NCBI RefSeq assembly: GCF_014903745.1
Contig: NZ_JACVXA010000008.1
Location: 39,959 to 103,958 of the forward strand
Length of the DNA stretch: 64,000 bases
Direction: 5' to 3'
From: Mangrovicoccus algicola
GTDB taxonomy: Bacteria; Pseudomonadota; Alphaproteobacteria; Rhodobacterales; Rhodobacteraceae
Positions 32,050 to 41,500 of this stretch are shown one piece after another (the first letter of the stretch is position 1; each line of letters starts with the position of its first letter). The position numbers and the translations under genes were made by a program. A model generated the notes under the pieces. That model made no database searches. It was not told the DNA's origin and worked only from the letters and a program-made list of their open reading frames with translations.

Positions 32050-32412
32050 TCAGCGCCGCGCCTCTGCCGCGATCAGCGCGGCATGGGCGGCCGGGTCCGC
32101 CCGGTGCAGGCTGTCCAGCATCTGCTGCGCCCGGTCGCCCAGGCGCGCCGTTTCCTCGGCCTTCACCGCCTCCACCTTCGCGCGCAGTGCCAGCGCCCGC
32201 GCGATGCGCGGATCGGCCGCCAGGCCGGGATCGCGCTCCGCCATCGCCGCCACCGCATCCAGGATCGTGCCCAGCTGCGATCCGTAGCTGGCAACCTCGG
32301 CCGTCACGCGGCGTTCGATCGCGGGAACCCCGGCGAAATCCGGGGCGATCTCCTGCGCGACATCGCCCGAAAGCGGCGCCCGGAAGATCGCCGAGAAGGG
32401 AAAGACATTCAT
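32050..32412 (-). CDS. Conserved hypothetical protein downstream of bztD (120 aa)
   Basis: The product starts MNVFPFSAIFRAPLSGDVAQEIAP and becomes a helical, Ala/Glu/Arg-rich sequence (VEAVKAEETARLGDRAQQML) after residue 35. No signal peptide or membrane segment is seen. The ATG is 22 bp after the bztD stop, so it is probably the last gene of the bzt transcript. I recognise no functional motif. Confidence 0.6.
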   Translation of the reverse strand: MNVFPFSAIFRAPLSGDVAQEIAPDFAGVPAIERRVTAEVASYGSQLGTILDAVAAMAERDPGLAADPRIARALALRAKVEAVKAEETARLGDRAQQMLDSLHRADPAAHAALIAAEARR

Positions 32413-32434
32413 CCCGCGCCCTCCCCGCCCCGTC

Positions 32435-33211
32435 TCAGTGGCCGAGGATCTGGCTGAGGAACAGCTTGGTCCGCTCGCTCTGGGGATTGTTGAAGAAGGC
32501 CCGCGGCTCGTTCTGTTCGACGATCTGCCCCTGGTCCATGAAGATCACCCGGTTCGCCACCGCCTGGGCAAAGCCCATCTCATGGGTGACGCAGAGCATG
32601 GTCATCCCCTCCTCGGCCAGCTGGATCATGGTGTCCAGCACCTCCTTGATCATCTCGGGATCCAGCGCCGAGGTCGGTTCGTCGAACAGCATGATCTTGG
32701 GCCGCATGCACAGGCTGCGGGCGATGGCGACGCGCTGCTGCTGCCCGCCCGAAAGCTGGCCCGGATACTTGTTGGCCTGGTCGGGGATCTTCACCTTCTC
32801 CAGGTAATGCATCGCCGTCTCGATCGCTTCCTTGCGGGGCACCTTGCGCACCCAGATCGGCGCAAGGGTGCAGTTCTCCAGGATCGTCAGATGCGGGAAC
32901 AGGTTGAAATGCTGGAAGCACATCCCGACCTCGGAGCGGACCTTGTCGATATTCTTCAGATCCGAGGACAGGACCGTGCCGTCGACGGTGATCTTGCCCT
33001 CCTGGTGTTCCTCCAGCGCGTTGATGCAGCGGATCATCGTCGACTTGCCCGATCCCGATGGCCCGCAGATCACGATGCGTTCGCCGCGATAGACGGTCAG
33101 GTTGATGTCGCGCAGGACGTGGAACTGCCCGTACCACTTGTTCATGCTGCGGATGTCGATGGCCACCTCGTCGGAGACGGCCATGGCGGGGCTTTGCGCG
33201 GTGTCGGTCAT
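32435..33211 (-). CDS. bztD: Glutamate/glutamine/aspartate/asparagine ABC transporter ATPase
   Basis: 258 residues. Walker A is GPSGSGKST near residue 50. The Q-loop region [17 protein letters not shown], the signature LSGGQQQR, Walker [14 protein letters not shown] and the switch His in CVTHEMGFA are all intact. This is the energising subunit of the polar amino-acid importer whose permeases and binding protein are encoded directly upstream (bztC 9 bp away). The gene order A-B-C-D equals the Rhodobacter bzt operon. Confidence 0.95.
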   Translation of the reverse strand: MTDTAQSPAMAVSDEVAIDIRSMNKWYGQFHVLRDINLTVYRGERIVICGPSGSGKSTMIRCINALEEHQEGKITVDGTVLSSDLKNIDKVRSEVGMCFQHFNLFPHLTILENCTLAPIWVRKVPRKEAIETAMHYLEKVKIPDQANKYPGQLSGGQQQRVAIARSLCMRPKIMLFDEPTSALDPEMIKEVLDTMIQLAEEGMTMLCVTHEMGFAQAVANRVIFMDQGQIVEQNEPRAFFNNPQSERTKLFLSQILGH

Positions 33212-33220
33212 GATGGTCCC

Positions 33221-34519
33221 TCAGCGATGGCCGGTATTGAGCTTGCGCTCCAGGTACATGGAGTAGCGCGACATGGAGAAGCAGAAGAGGAAGAAGACGA
33301 AGCCGATGAAGGCGAAGAGTTCCCAGTAGATGCCGTTCCAGGCGGAGTCGGCGCGGATCGCGTTCGACAGCCCGATCGGGTCGAGAATGCCGATGATCGA
33401 GACCAGCGTCGTGTCCTTGAACAGCCCGATGAAGGTGGAGACGATGCCGGGAATGGCGATTTTCAGCGCCTGCGGCATGATGATCAGCCGCTGGGCCTGC
33501 CAGTAATCCAGCCCCAGGCTGTCAGCCGCCTCGTATTGGCCCTTGGGCAGCGCGGCCAGCCCCCCGCGCACCACCTCGGCGATATAGGCGGCGGAAAACA
33601 GCGTCGCCATGATGATGACCCGCACGATCAGGTCGAAATTCGTTCCCGGCGGCATGAAGTAGTTCAAGAGCGTCGAGGCGACGAAAAGCAGCGTGATCAG
33701 CGGCACGCCGCGGATGAACTCGATGAAGGCCACGGAGAAGCTGCGCACGATGAACAGGTCGGTCTGCCGGCCCAGGGCCAGCAGGATCCCCAGGGGCAGC
33801 GACAGGGTGATGGCGCTCATGCCGATCACGACCGACACCATGAACCCGCCGAACTTGTTCGATTCCACCGGCTCGAGCCCCAGCGGCAGCAGGGCGCTCA
33901 GGCCGCGGCCCAGCGGGCCCATCACCAGGATCCACCACAGCAGCGGCAGAAGGACGGCCAGCGCCACGGCCAGGATCGCGTTGACCCGGCCGCCCAGCCG
34001 CCAGCCAAGCGCCGCCACGCCGAACCCCGCCAGCGCCAGGAGCGGCGTCCAGACCGGCCCGCCCCAAAGCAGCCAGGCGCCCAGGAACGGGTAGAGCACC
34101 GAGAAGACCAGCATCCGCCGCGGCAGCCCGGTGAACAGCACCGGCGCCAGCGCCACCAGCATCAGCACGAAGGTCAGGTTGGGCCGCCACAGGAAATCCC
34201 AGGGATAGAACCCGTAGACCAGCTGCAGGAACCTTTCGCGCACCACCGCCCAGCAGGCGCCGGAATGCTCGGTGCCCCAGGTCTCGTCGATGATCTGTCG
34301 GCATTCCGCCAGGCTGTCGGCATTCCACACGGACAGGAACACCCAGGGCAGCAAATGCGACAGCAGCAGCGCCACCACCCCCAGCGTGACCACGGTCATG
34401 GCCGAATTCACCGGCCCGGCGAAAAGGTTGCGCCGCATCCAGCCGGCCGGACCGACCGAGGTCACCGGCGGCGGCTTCTGCTCCAGCATGCGGGTGCGGA
34501 CATAGGGGGTCATCGCCAT
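33221..34519 (-). CDS. bztC: Amino-acid ABC transporter permease BztC
   Basis: 432 residues with about eight membrane segments, longer than ordinary His/Glu permeases, as is typical of Bzt/Aap permeases. The core holds VESNKFGGFMVSVVIGMSAI and the EAA loop (EVVRGGLAALPKGQYEAADS then LGL) that docks on the ATPase. ATG 34519 lies one base after the bztB stop. It forms a heteromeric channel with BztB. Confidence 0.94.
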   Translation of the reverse strand: MAMTPYVRTRMLEQKPPPVTSVGPAGWMRRNLFAGPVNSAMTVVTLGVVALLLSHLLPWVFLSVWNADSLAECRQIIDETWGTEHSGACWAVVRERFLQLVYGFYPWDFLWRPNLTFVLMLVALAPVLFTGLPRRMLVFSVLYPFLGAWLLWGGPVWTPLLALAGFGVAALGWRLGGRVNAILAVALAVLLPLLWWILVMGPLGRGLSALLPLGLEPVESNKFGGFMVSVVIGMSAITLSLPLGILLALGRQTDLFIVRSFSVAFIEFIRGVPLITLLFVASTLLNYFMPPGTNFDLIVRVIIMATLFSAAYIAEVVRGGLAALPKGQYEAADSLGLDYWQAQRLIIMPQALKIAIPGIVSTFIGLFKDTTLVSIIGILDPIGLSNAIRADSAWNGIYWELFAFIGFVFFLFCFSMSRYSMYLERKLNTGHR

Positions 34520-34520
34520 C

Positions 34521-35774
34521 TCACCGCTCCTTCAACTTGACGCGCTGGTTGTAGAGGTTGAACACCCCCGAGATGACCAGCGAGATCGCCAGGTAGATCA
34601 GCATGGTCAGCATGACGCATTCCAGTTCCCGCCCCGACAGGTTCAGCGAGGTGCCCATCAGGGTGCCGGTGAGGTCCATGTAGCCGACGCCGATGGCCAG
34701 CGAGCTGTTCTTGGTCAGGTTCAGGTATTGCGAGATCAGCGGCGGGATGATGACCCGCAGCGCCTGGGGCAGGATCACCAGCCGCATGGTGCGGTTCGGG
34801 CGCAATCCCAGCGCGGCGGCCGCCTCGCTCTGGCCCTTGGAGATCGCGATGATGCCGCCGCGCACGATCTCGGCGATGAAGGCGGCGGTATAGAGGCTCA
34901 GCGCCAGCCACAGCGCGATGAAGGAATTGCGCAGGTAGATGCCGCCGGCGAAGTTGAAACCCTTGAGTTCGGGATAGCCCAGGTGAAAGCCCAGCAGCGC
35001 CAGCAGGACCAGCACCGGCAGCGCGATCACCCCCAGCGACAGGTACCAGGTGGTCGGCCGGTCGCCGGTTGCGTTCTGGATGCGCTCGGCGCGGCGCCCG
35101 ATGGCACGCACGGCAAGCATCCCTGCGGCCAGCACGGCCAGCAGGGCCAGCAGGTCGAGCGAGATGTCGAAGATGCCGAAAAACGGAACCTCGCCCAGGC
35201 TGCGCGTGAAAAGCGGCTCGGGCAGGTAGATCCCGCGATTGGTGAAGGCCACCGCGTCGAACAGCATCGAGGCGGCCGGATCGTCGCCGCGGAAATCGCG
35301 CGGCTGCGGCAGCGCCTCGATCAGGATGGCCATGGCCAGCACGATCCACAGCAGGACCGGCACGTTGCGGAACGCCTCGACATAGACCGTCATGACCCGC
35401 GCCACCAGCCAGTTGGAGGACAGGCGCAGCACCCCGACGATCACGCCCACCACCGTCGCCAGCACGCAGCCCAGCACCGCCACCAGCAGCGTGTTGAGCA
35501 GCCCGACCAGCGCCGCCCGGGCATGGCTGTCCTGGCTGTCATACTTGATGAGCATCTGGTTGATGTCGTAATTCGCCGGCGCCCAGAGGAAGGTGAAATC
35601 GATCGGCTTGCCGAGCGCGGCGAGATTGTAGGCGACATTGGCGCCCAGCCAGTAGATCAGGGACAGCACCCCGATCAGCGTGACGATCTGGATCGTCATC
35701 GAGCGGTAGCGCGTGTCGTAAATCAGCTGCGACAGGCGGAACCCGCCCTGCGGCGGCTCGCTGACAGTGGCCAT
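34521..35774 (-). CDS. bztB: Amino-acid ABC transporter permease BztB
   Basis: 417 residues, multi-spanning. It has an N-terminal helix (MTIQIVTLIGVLSLIYWLGAN), a long periplasmic stretch between about residues 60 and 100, and the EAA loop EIVRGGIIAISKGQSEAAAA near 310. The NLTKNSSLAIGVGYMDL segment is typical of Aap/Bzt permeases. It partners BztC and the periplasmic BztA, encoded 91 bp upstream. Confidence 0.94.
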   Translation of the reverse strand: MATVSEPPQGGFRLSQLIYDTRYRSMTIQIVTLIGVLSLIYWLGANVAYNLAALGKPIDFTFLWAPANYDINQMLIKYDSQDSHARAALVGLLNTLLVAVLGCVLATVVGVIVGVLRLSSNWLVARVMTVYVEAFRNVPVLLWIVLAMAILIEALPQPRDFRGDDPAASMLFDAVAFTNRGIYLPEPLFTRSLGEVPFFGIFDISLDLLALLAVLAAGMLAVRAIGRRAERIQNATGDRPTTWYLSLGVIALPVLVLLALLGFHLGYPELKGFNFAGGIYLRNSFIALWLALSLYTAAFIAEIVRGGIIAISKGQSEAAAALGLRPNRTMRLVILPQALRVIIPPLISQYLNLTKNSSLAIGVGYMDLTGTLMGTSLNLSGRELECVMLTMLIYLAISLVISGVFNLYNQRVKLKER

Positions 35775-35865
35775 GGATGCTCCTTCGGGACGGCGGGCGG
35801 GAAGGGTTGCGGAGGCAGGCGCCGGATGCAGCGGGGGCGCGGAAACTCCGCGCCCCCGGTCGATC

Positions 35866-36882
35866 TCAGCGGAAGGGCGGCGCGTATTGCAGCCCGCCTT
35901 CGGTCCACTGCGCGTTCAGCCCGCGCGCCAGACCGATCGGCGTGCCCTCGCCGATGTATTTCTCGAAGATCTCGCCGTAATTGCCTTCGGCCTTGATCGC
36001 GTTCTTGGCCCAGTCGGCCGAGAGGCCGAGCATCTCGCCGAGATTGCCCTCGGTGCCCAAGAGGCGGGCGATCTCGGGGTTCTCGGTGGAGGCCGAGAGT
36101 TCCTCGATATTGGCAGAGGTCACGCCCAGCTCCTCGGCGGCCAGAAGCGCGTTATGCACCCAGCGCACCAGATCGGCCCAGTCGCTGTCGCCATGGCGCA
36201 CCAGCGGCCCCAGCGGTTCCTTGGACACGATTTCCGGCAGGATGATGTGATCGCCCGGCGCCTCGAAGGAGGCGCGGGTGGCGGCAAGTCCCGACGCATC
36301 GGTGGTGTAGACGTCGCAGGCGCCGGCAAGGTATTGCTGCTGCGCCTCGGCATTGGTCTCGATCGGGACCGGCTCGTAGCTGATGTTGTTGGCGCGGAAG
36401 AAGTCCGACAGGTTCAGTTCGGTCGTGGTGCCCTTCTGGATGCAGACCGTGGCGCCGTCGAGTTCGCGCGCGGAGGTCACGCCCAGCTCCTTGGGCACCA
36501 TGAAGCCCTGGCCGTCATAGTAGTTCACGCCGACGAAATCGAGCTTGAGATCGACATCGCGGGTGAAGGTCCAGGTCGTGTTGCGCACCACCAGGTCGAC
36601 CTCGCCCGCGGCAAGCGCGGTGAAGCGGTTGGTGGTGGTCAGCGGCTTGAACTCGATCTTCTCGGGGTCGCCGAAGATCGCGGCGGCCACCGCGCGGCAC
36701 CAGGCCACGTCGAAGCCTTCGTAACGGCCATTCGCGTCGGGCGCAGCAAAGCCGACGAGGCCGGTATTGGTGCCGCAGATCAGCTCGCCCCGGGCCTTCA
36801 CGTCGTCCAGCGTATTGGCGGAAACCATCCCCGCCGCGACACCGGCAGCCGCCAGCACGCCCCAAAATACCGTCTTGGTCAT
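35866..36882 (-). CDS. bztA: Periplasmic amino-acid-binding protein BztA
   Basis: 338 residues. An N-terminal signal peptide (KTVFWGVLAAAGVAAGMVSA) precedes a class-3 solute-binding fold, with CGTNTGLVGFAAPDANGRYEGFD and later RNTTWTFTRDVDLKLDF, matching acidic/amide amino-acid binders. It delivers Glu, Gln, Asp or Asn to the BztBCD importer. It is the first gene of the operon. The downstream 91-bp spacer could allow extra bztA mRNA, as is common for binding proteins. Confidence 0.94.
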   Translation of the reverse strand: MTKTVFWGVLAAAGVAAGMVSANTLDDVKARGELICGTNTGLVGFAAPDANGRYEGFDVAWCRAVAAAIFGDPEKIEFKPLTTTNRFTALAAGEVDLVVRNTTWTFTRDVDLKLDFVGVNYYDGQGFMVPKELGVTSARELDGATVCIQKGTTTELNLSDFFRANNISYEPVPIETNAEAQQQYLAGACDVYTTDASGLAATRASFEAPGDHIILPEIVSKEPLGPLVRHGDSDWADLVRWVHNALLAAEELGVTSANIEELSASTENPEIARLLGTEGNLGEMLGLSADWAKNAIKAEGNYGEIFEKYIGEGTPIGLARGLNAQWTEGGLQYAPPFR

Positions 36883-36978
36883 TTGTACCTCTTCCTGTGC
36901 GCCGCCATGAGCGGCTTTTCGCCGGTTCGCTGCCGGCCTCGGTCCCTGATTTATCGTGGTGAGCCCCTCACCGCCGAA

Positions 36979-37007
36979 ATTCCTGCAGGTTGCGGGCCAT
37001 CGGTCAA
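36979..37007 (-). promoter_or_regulatory. Candidate promoter of the bzt operon
   Basis: Minus-strand TTGACC and AGGAAT are separated by exactly 17 bp, about 97 bp upstream of the bztA ATG. The -35 is good and the -10 is weak. The spacer between bztA and the ATP12 gene (36883-37164) contains no gene. A GGGGC-AAAA-GCCCC hairpin at about 37086-37099 could end the upstream transcript. Confidence 0.4.
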
Positions 37008-37164
37008 GGCTTTGAACCCCCTCGACGTGGGAAAACTGACGGTTTTTTCAGCAGACGCCGCGGCGCGGGGCAAAAACAAGGCAGGGGGCAAAAGCCCCGC
37101 CGGGCCCGGAAGACAGGCCGCGGGGCAGGAGGATCGAGTCAGGGGGCCGCGCAGGCGGCCGGGG

Positions 37165-37878
37165 TCAGATGGCGCGGATCAGCGTGAAGGCGCGATGGGC
37201 CGTCAGGAAGGCTTCGCGTTTCAGCGCCGCGATCGCGGCCGCCTCCTCGTCCTCGCCCCATTGCCGCGCCTGCCAGTCCTCGTCGATCCGCGAGGCGGTC
37301 CAGGCGTCATGCGGCGTGATGGCGCCGTGGATCACCGCCAGCGCGATGACCAGCGAGCCCGAAATCGTGACCAGGTCATGAAAGGCCGAGAGTTCGAACG
37401 CATCCAGCGCGTGGACCTCGGCGGCAAGGGCGGCAAGGCTGGCCGGGGGCTGGGGCAGGTGCATGACCCCCGCCCCGGTATCCAGCGGTGCGCCGAATTG
37501 GCCCGCCGACCAGATCAGCAACGGATCCCAGGCCGCGCCCTGTGCATCCGCCAGGTCGGCCGGGGCCTCGGCTCGATAGCACAGGAGGTCGGTGCCGCCA
37601 TATTCCGACAGCATCGCGGCGACGGCCGCATGCTGGTGCGCGACATTGTCGATGGCCGAATTCGCCAGCCGCGTCAGCGGCATGGTCGCGGGATCCACGG
37701 TCTCGACCTGGGCATCCCATTCGCCGGCCACGGCCTCGGCAAAGGCTCGCGACGGCAGCAGCAGAGCGGCCTTGGCGGGGGTCTTCACCGCGCGGCCGTC
37801 CAGGCGCACGGTCCAGCCCTCCGCGGTCTCGACCGCCTCCGCCGCCTTCCAGAACCGTTTCGGCGCCCAATCGGCCAT
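37165..37878 (-). CDS. ATP12-family F1-ATPase assembly chaperone
   Basis: 237 residues. The N-terminus KRFWKAAEAVETAEGWTVRLDGRAVKTPAK, the middle EWDAQVETVDPATMPLTRLANSAID and the C-terminal SGSLVIALAVIHGAI region are diagnostic of ATP12. This family binds the F1 alpha subunit during ATP synthase assembly in mitochondria and alphaproteobacteria. The gene starts 1 bp after the HAD gene stop, at the end of a leftward crcB-rluC-HAD-ATP12 run seen in related genomes. Confidence 0.93.
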   Translation of the reverse strand: MADWAPKRFWKAAEAVETAEGWTVRLDGRAVKTPAKAALLLPSRAFAEAVAGEWDAQVETVDPATMPLTRLANSAIDNVAHQHAAVAAMLSEYGGTDLLCYRAEAPADLADAQGAAWDPLLIWSAGQFGAPLDTGAGVMHLPQPPASLAALAAEVHALDAFELSAFHDLVTISGSLVIALAVIHGAITPHDAWTASRIDEDWQARQWGEDEEAAAIAALKREAFLTAHRAFTLIRAI

Positions 37879-37879
37879 G

Positions 37880-38557
37880 CTACTCTCCCCAAAGCTCGTG
37901 CAGCAGCGCGGGCACCTGCGCGAATTCCGTCGCCAGCCGCTCCGCTCCGGCCGCCTCCAGCGCGGGCACGGCGTGATAGCCCCAGGCGACGCCCAGCCGC
38001 CGCACCCCGGCGGCGCGGCCCATTTCCATGTCGAAACTGGTATCGCCGATCATCACCGCATCCGCCGCCGCCACCCCGGTCGCGGCCAGGGCCGCCTCCA
38101 CCATCGCGGGATGCGGCTTGGACGGGTGATCGTCGGCCACCTGCGTGGTCACGAAGCGCGGCGCCAGCCCGTGCAGGTCCATCAGATGCGTCAGGCCGCG
38201 GCGCGACTTGCCGGTCGCCACGCCGATCAGCACGTGATCGTCGGCAGCCAGCGCATCCAGGCAGGCCAGCGCCCCGGGATAAAGCGGCGAGGAAGCCGCG
38301 GCATCGGCGCCGCGCATCGCGGCATAGCTGTCCTTGTAGGCCGCCACCATCCGGTCGATGCGCGCGGGCGGCTGGTCCGGGGCCAGCTGGGCGATCGCAT
38401 TGGGCAGCGACAGCCCGACAATCGACAGCACCTCGGCATCGGGCGGCGGGGCCAGCCCCTCGGCCGCGAAGGCCGCCGCCATCGAGGCCTTGATATGGCC
38501 CTGGCTGTCGACCAGCGTGCCATCGACATCGAAAAGGGCCAGACGCAGGCGGCTCAA
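37880..38557 (-). CDS. HAD-family hydrolase, phosphoglycolate phosphatase-like
   Basis: 225 residues from a TTG at 38557 that overlaps the rluC stop (TTGA). The frame shows motif I FDVDGTLVDS, motif II VATGKSRRG, motif III Lys in SKPHP and motif IV MIGDTSFDMEMG, with a helical cap between I and II. It belongs with Gph/PGMB-type small-molecule phosphatases. Substrate unknown. It is translationally coupled to the pseudouridine synthase upstream. Confidence 0.85.
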   Translation of the reverse strand: MSRLRLALFDVDGTLVDSQGHIKASMAAAFAAEGLAPPPDAEVLSIVGLSLPNAIAQLAPDQPPARIDRMVAAYKDSYAAMRGADAAASSPLYPGALACLDALAADDHVLIGVATGKSRRGLTHLMDLHGLAPRFVTTQVADDHPSKPHPAMVEAALAATGVAAADAVMIGDTSFDMEMGRAAGVRRLGVAWGYHAVPALEAAGAERLATEFAQVPALLHELWGE

Positions 38558-39603
38558 AACTCGGGATCCTCGAACGGGTCCGCGGGCACATCGGCCGGGT
38601 CCCAGCCAAGGGTCCGCCAGGTGCGCGCCATGTGATCGGGCAGCGGCGCGGTGATTTCCAGACGCGCGCCGGTCACCGGATGGGTCAGCCCCAGCGACCG
38701 AGCATGCAGGTGCAGCTTGCGGCTGATCTCGCCGCCCAGCTGCGCGCCCCAGCCATCGCCCAAGTTCTCCTGACCCGATCCGCCATACTTGCCGTCGCCG
38801 ATCACCGGGTGGCCCAGTTCGGCCATATGCGCGCGCAGCTGGTGGGTGCGGCCGGTCACCGGCACCATCGCCACCCAGGCGCAGCGCTTGGCCAGCGCAG
38901 AGAGCACCGCGTAATCGGTGGTCGCGTGCTTGGCGCCCTCGGTCGCGTCGACATCGCGCGGATGCAGGCAGCGCATCTTCTCGCCCTCTCCGCCCCTGCC
39001 ATGGCCGGGCGCCTTGACCAGCCCGTACTTGATCGTCCCCATCTGCGGATGCGGCACGCCCGCGACGACGGCCCAGTAGATCTTGCGCGTCTCGCGCGAG
39101 CGGAACGCCTTGGTCAGCGCATCCGCCACCTTGCGGGTCCGCGCCATGATCAGCACGCCCGAGGTGTCGCGGTCCAGCCGGTGCACCAGCCGGGGCTTCT
39201 CATCATAGCCGAAGCGCAGGCATTCGGCCAGGCCGTCGACATGGCGCGTCTGGCCCGATCCCCCCTGCGAGGCCAGGCCCGGGGGCTTGTTCAGCACGAT
39301 GACATGGTCGTCGCGATACAGCACCGCGCGGCGCATCATCTCCGCATCGGCCTCGGCAATGCGGGGCACGGGCGGGCGGTCCTGTTCGGGACCGGGATCG
39401 GGGATCGGCGGGATGCGCACGGATTGCCCCGCCTCCAGCCGCGTCGCGGGCTTCACCCGCCCGCCATCCACACGCAGCTCGCCCTTGCGGCACATCTTCT
39501 CGATGCGGCCCTGGCCCAGATGCGGGAACTGGCGCCTGAGCCAGCGGTCCAGCCGCTGATCGGCATCCTCGGGGGAAACGGTCCGTGTCTCTACGCCGCT
39601 CAT
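38554..39603 (-). CDS. RluA-family pseudouridine synthase (RluC/D type)
   Basis: 349 residues. An N-terminal S4 RNA-binding domain (QRLDRWLRRQFPHLGQGRIE) precedes the catalytic domain with RLVHRLDRDTSGVLIMART, where the Asp after HRL is the catalytic residue. It continues with TGRTHQLRAHMAELGHPVIGD. This combination modifies 23S rRNA uridines in RluC/RluD-like enzymes; the exact sites cannot be assigned. ATG 39603 overlaps the crcB stop (ATGA). Confidence 0.92.
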   Translation of the reverse strand: MSGVETRTVSPEDADQRLDRWLRRQFPHLGQGRIEKMCRKGELRVDGGRVKPATRLEAGQSVRIPPIPDPGPEQDRPPVPRIAEADAEMMRRAVLYRDDHVIVLNKPPGLASQGGSGQTRHVDGLAECLRFGYDEKPRLVHRLDRDTSGVLIMARTRKVADALTKAFRSRETRKIYWAVVAGVPHPQMGTIKYGLVKAPGHGRGGEGEKMRCLHPRDVDATEGAKHATTDYAVLSALAKRCAWVAMVPVTGRTHQLRAHMAELGHPVIGDGKYGGSGQENLGDGWGAQLGGEISRKLHLHARSLGLTHPVTGARLEITAPLPDHMARTWRTLGWDPADVPADPFEDPEF

Positions 39604-39977
39604 TGCAACACCATCCTGGTCAGGGTCAGCCCGGCGAAGAGCGCGCCAAGCGACACGATCACCGAGGTCAGAACATAGGTCGCGGCCAGCCCGGCCTGCC
39701 CCCGTTCCCACAGCGTCACCGCATCGAGCGAGAAGCTGGAGAAGGTGGTGAAGCCGCCAAGCATCCCCACGGTCAGGAAGGGCGCGAATTTCGTGCCCCC
39801 CTTCAGCGCCATCACCGCGACAAGGACGCCCATCACCAGCGACCCCGCGACATTGACGAAGAGCGTGCCCCAGGGAAAGCCGGGGCCGAGCAGCCACAGC
39901 GCCGCCCGTCCCGCCAGAAAGCGCCCCGAAGCGCCGATCGCGCCGCCCAGGGCGACCATGAGAAGATGTGACCACAT
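39600..39977 (-). CDS. crcB: Fluoride exporter CrcB/Fluc
   Basis: 125 residues with four hydrophobic helices. The pore motifs are GGAIGASGRFLAG, TLFVNVAGSLVMG (conserved Asn) and VGMLGGFTTFSSFSLDAV with the Phe/Thr/Ser fluoride track. It works as a dual-topology dimer exporting fluoride. No fluoride-riboswitch-like structure was recognised in the 56 bp before it. It is the first gene of the crcB-rluC-HAD-ATP12 group. Confidence 0.94.
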   Translation of the reverse strand: MWSHLLMVALGGAIGASGRFLAGRAALWLLGPGFPWGTLFVNVAGSLVMGVLVAVMALKGGTKFAPFLTVGMLGGFTTFSSFSLDAVTLWERGQAGLAATYVLTSVIVSLGALFAGLTLTRMVLQ

Positions 39978-40033
39978 GCAGGCTTCCTTTCGCGGGCGGC
40001 GGCCAGAGTCAACTCCGCGCAGGCGCGATCCGC

Positions 40034-41368
40034 CTAGCTGCCGCCGCGCCGGGCCCTGAGTCGGGCAAAATACTCGACCCGCTTGCCCAGGTCGCGTTCG
40101 AAACCGCGATCGACGGGCTGGTACAGGTCGGGCCGCGCCATGTCATCGGGGAAGTAATGCTGTCCAGAGAATCCGTCCTCGGCGTCGTGGTCATAGGCAT
40201 AGCCCGCGCCATAGCCCTGGTCGCGCATCAGCCCCGTCGGCGCGTTCAGGATGTGTTTCGGCGGCGGCACCGAGCCGGTCTTCTTCGCCAGAGCACGCGC
40301 CGCCTTGTAGGCGACATAGCCGGCATTCGATTTCGGCGCGAGCGCCAGGTAGATCACCGCCTGCGCCAGCGCCAGCTCGCCCTCGGGGCTGCCCAGCCGT
40401 TCATAGGTCTGCCAGCCGTCGATGCAGACCGCCTGGGCCTGCGGATCGGCGAGGCCGATATCCTCCACCGCCATGCGGGTCAGGCGCCGCGCGAGGAAAC
40501 GGGGATCCTCGCCGCCCTCCAGCATCCGCGCGAACCAGTAGAGCGCGGCATCCGGGTCCGAGCCGCGCACCGATTTGTGCAGCGCCGAGATCAGGTTGTA
40601 ATGGCCGTCGCCGGACTTGTCGTAATTGGCCGCGCGCTGCTGCAGCCGCTGCCCCAGCGCCTTGGGGCCCAGCGGCTCCGCGATGCGCCAGCTGGCGATC
40701 ACCTCGGCCATGTTCAGCAGGCTGCGCCCGTCGCCATCGGCCATCGCCAGAAGATGCGCCCGCGCCTCCGCCGTCAGCGGCAGGCGGGCGCCAAGCTCCG
40801 CCTCGGCGCGGGCCAGCATCGCCTCCAGCGCCTCATGGCCCAGCCGCGTCAGGACGACGACATGCGCCCGGCTCAGAAGCGCGGCATTCAGTTCGAACGA
40901 AGGGTTTTCCGTGGTGGCGCCGACCAGCGTGATCAGCCCGCTTTCCAGATGCGGCAGGAACCCGTCCTGCTGCGCCTTGTTGAACCGGTGGATCTCGTCG
41001 ACGAACAGGAGCGTCCCCTGCCCCGCGCGGCGACGCTGGCGCGCTTCCTCGAAGACCTTCTTCAGATCGGCGACGCCCGCGAAGATCGCGCTGATCTCCA
41101 CCATGTGCAGACCCGCCTCGCGCGCCAGCAGCCGCGCGATCGTCGTCTTGCCCACCCCGGGCGGGCCCCAGAGGATCAGGGACGGGATCTGCCCTGCCGC
41201 CAGCATCGTGCCCAGGGGCGCCTCGGGTCCCAGCGCCGCCTCCTGGCCCAGCACCTCGGCCAGGGCCCGCGGGCGCAGCCGGTCGGCCAGGGGCCGCGGC
41301 CCGGTCTCTGCGGCCGGGGCCGCCGCGGGGCGGTCGGCGGAGGGGAGGGAGTCGAAAAGATCGGCCAT
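40034..41368 (-). CDS. rarA: Replication-associated recombination protein RarA (MgsA)
   Basis: 444 residues. An AAA+ core has Walker A WGPPGVGKTTIAR near residue 70, Walker B TLLFVDEIHRFNKAQQD, and sensor 1 LVGATTENPSFELN. The C-terminal part includes the SVRGSDPDAALYWFARML signature of the RarA/WRNIP1 clade. It acts at stalled forks with SSB and RecA. It starts 76 bp beyond the terminator of the rplQ unit and ends 56 bp before crcB. Confidence 0.94.
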   Translation of the reverse strand: MADLFDSLPSADRPAAAPAAETGPRPLADRLRPRALAEVLGQEAALGPEAPLGTMLAAGQIPSLILWGPPGVGKTTIARLLAREAGLHMVEISAIFAGVADLKKVFEEARQRRRAGQGTLLFVDEIHRFNKAQQDGFLPHLESGLITLVGATTENPSFELNAALLSRAHVVVLTRLGHEALEAMLARAEAELGARLPLTAEARAHLLAMADGDGRSLLNMAEVIASWRIAEPLGPKALGQRLQQRAANYDKSGDGHYNLISALHKSVRGSDPDAALYWFARMLEGGEDPRFLARRLTRMAVEDIGLADPQAQAVCIDGWQTYERLGSPEGELALAQAVIYLALAPKSNAGYVAYKAARALAKKTGSVPPPKHILNAPTGLMRDQGYGAGYAYDHDAEDGFSGQHYFPDDMARPDLYQPVDRGFERDLGKRVEYFARLRARRGGS

Positions 41369-41443
41369 GTCCGAGATGTCGCCCAGCCGCCCGTCCTGCG
41401 CAAGCCCTCTGCCGGCGCGCGGGCCCGGCGGCGACCGGCAAGG

Positions 41444-41476
41444 AAAAAGGGGCGGCGCCGCGGCACCGCCCCTTTT
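41444..41476 (-). terminator. Terminator after rplQ
   Basis: Read on the minus strand, an 11-bp stem (41462-41472 with 41449-41459, one G-U pair) with a tiny GC loop is followed by TTTTT. It lies 28 bp after the rplQ stop. AAAA on the other flank makes it potentially bidirectional. Confidence 0.85.
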
Positions 41477-41500
41477 CCGAAAATCGCCGGAGCGCCGGGC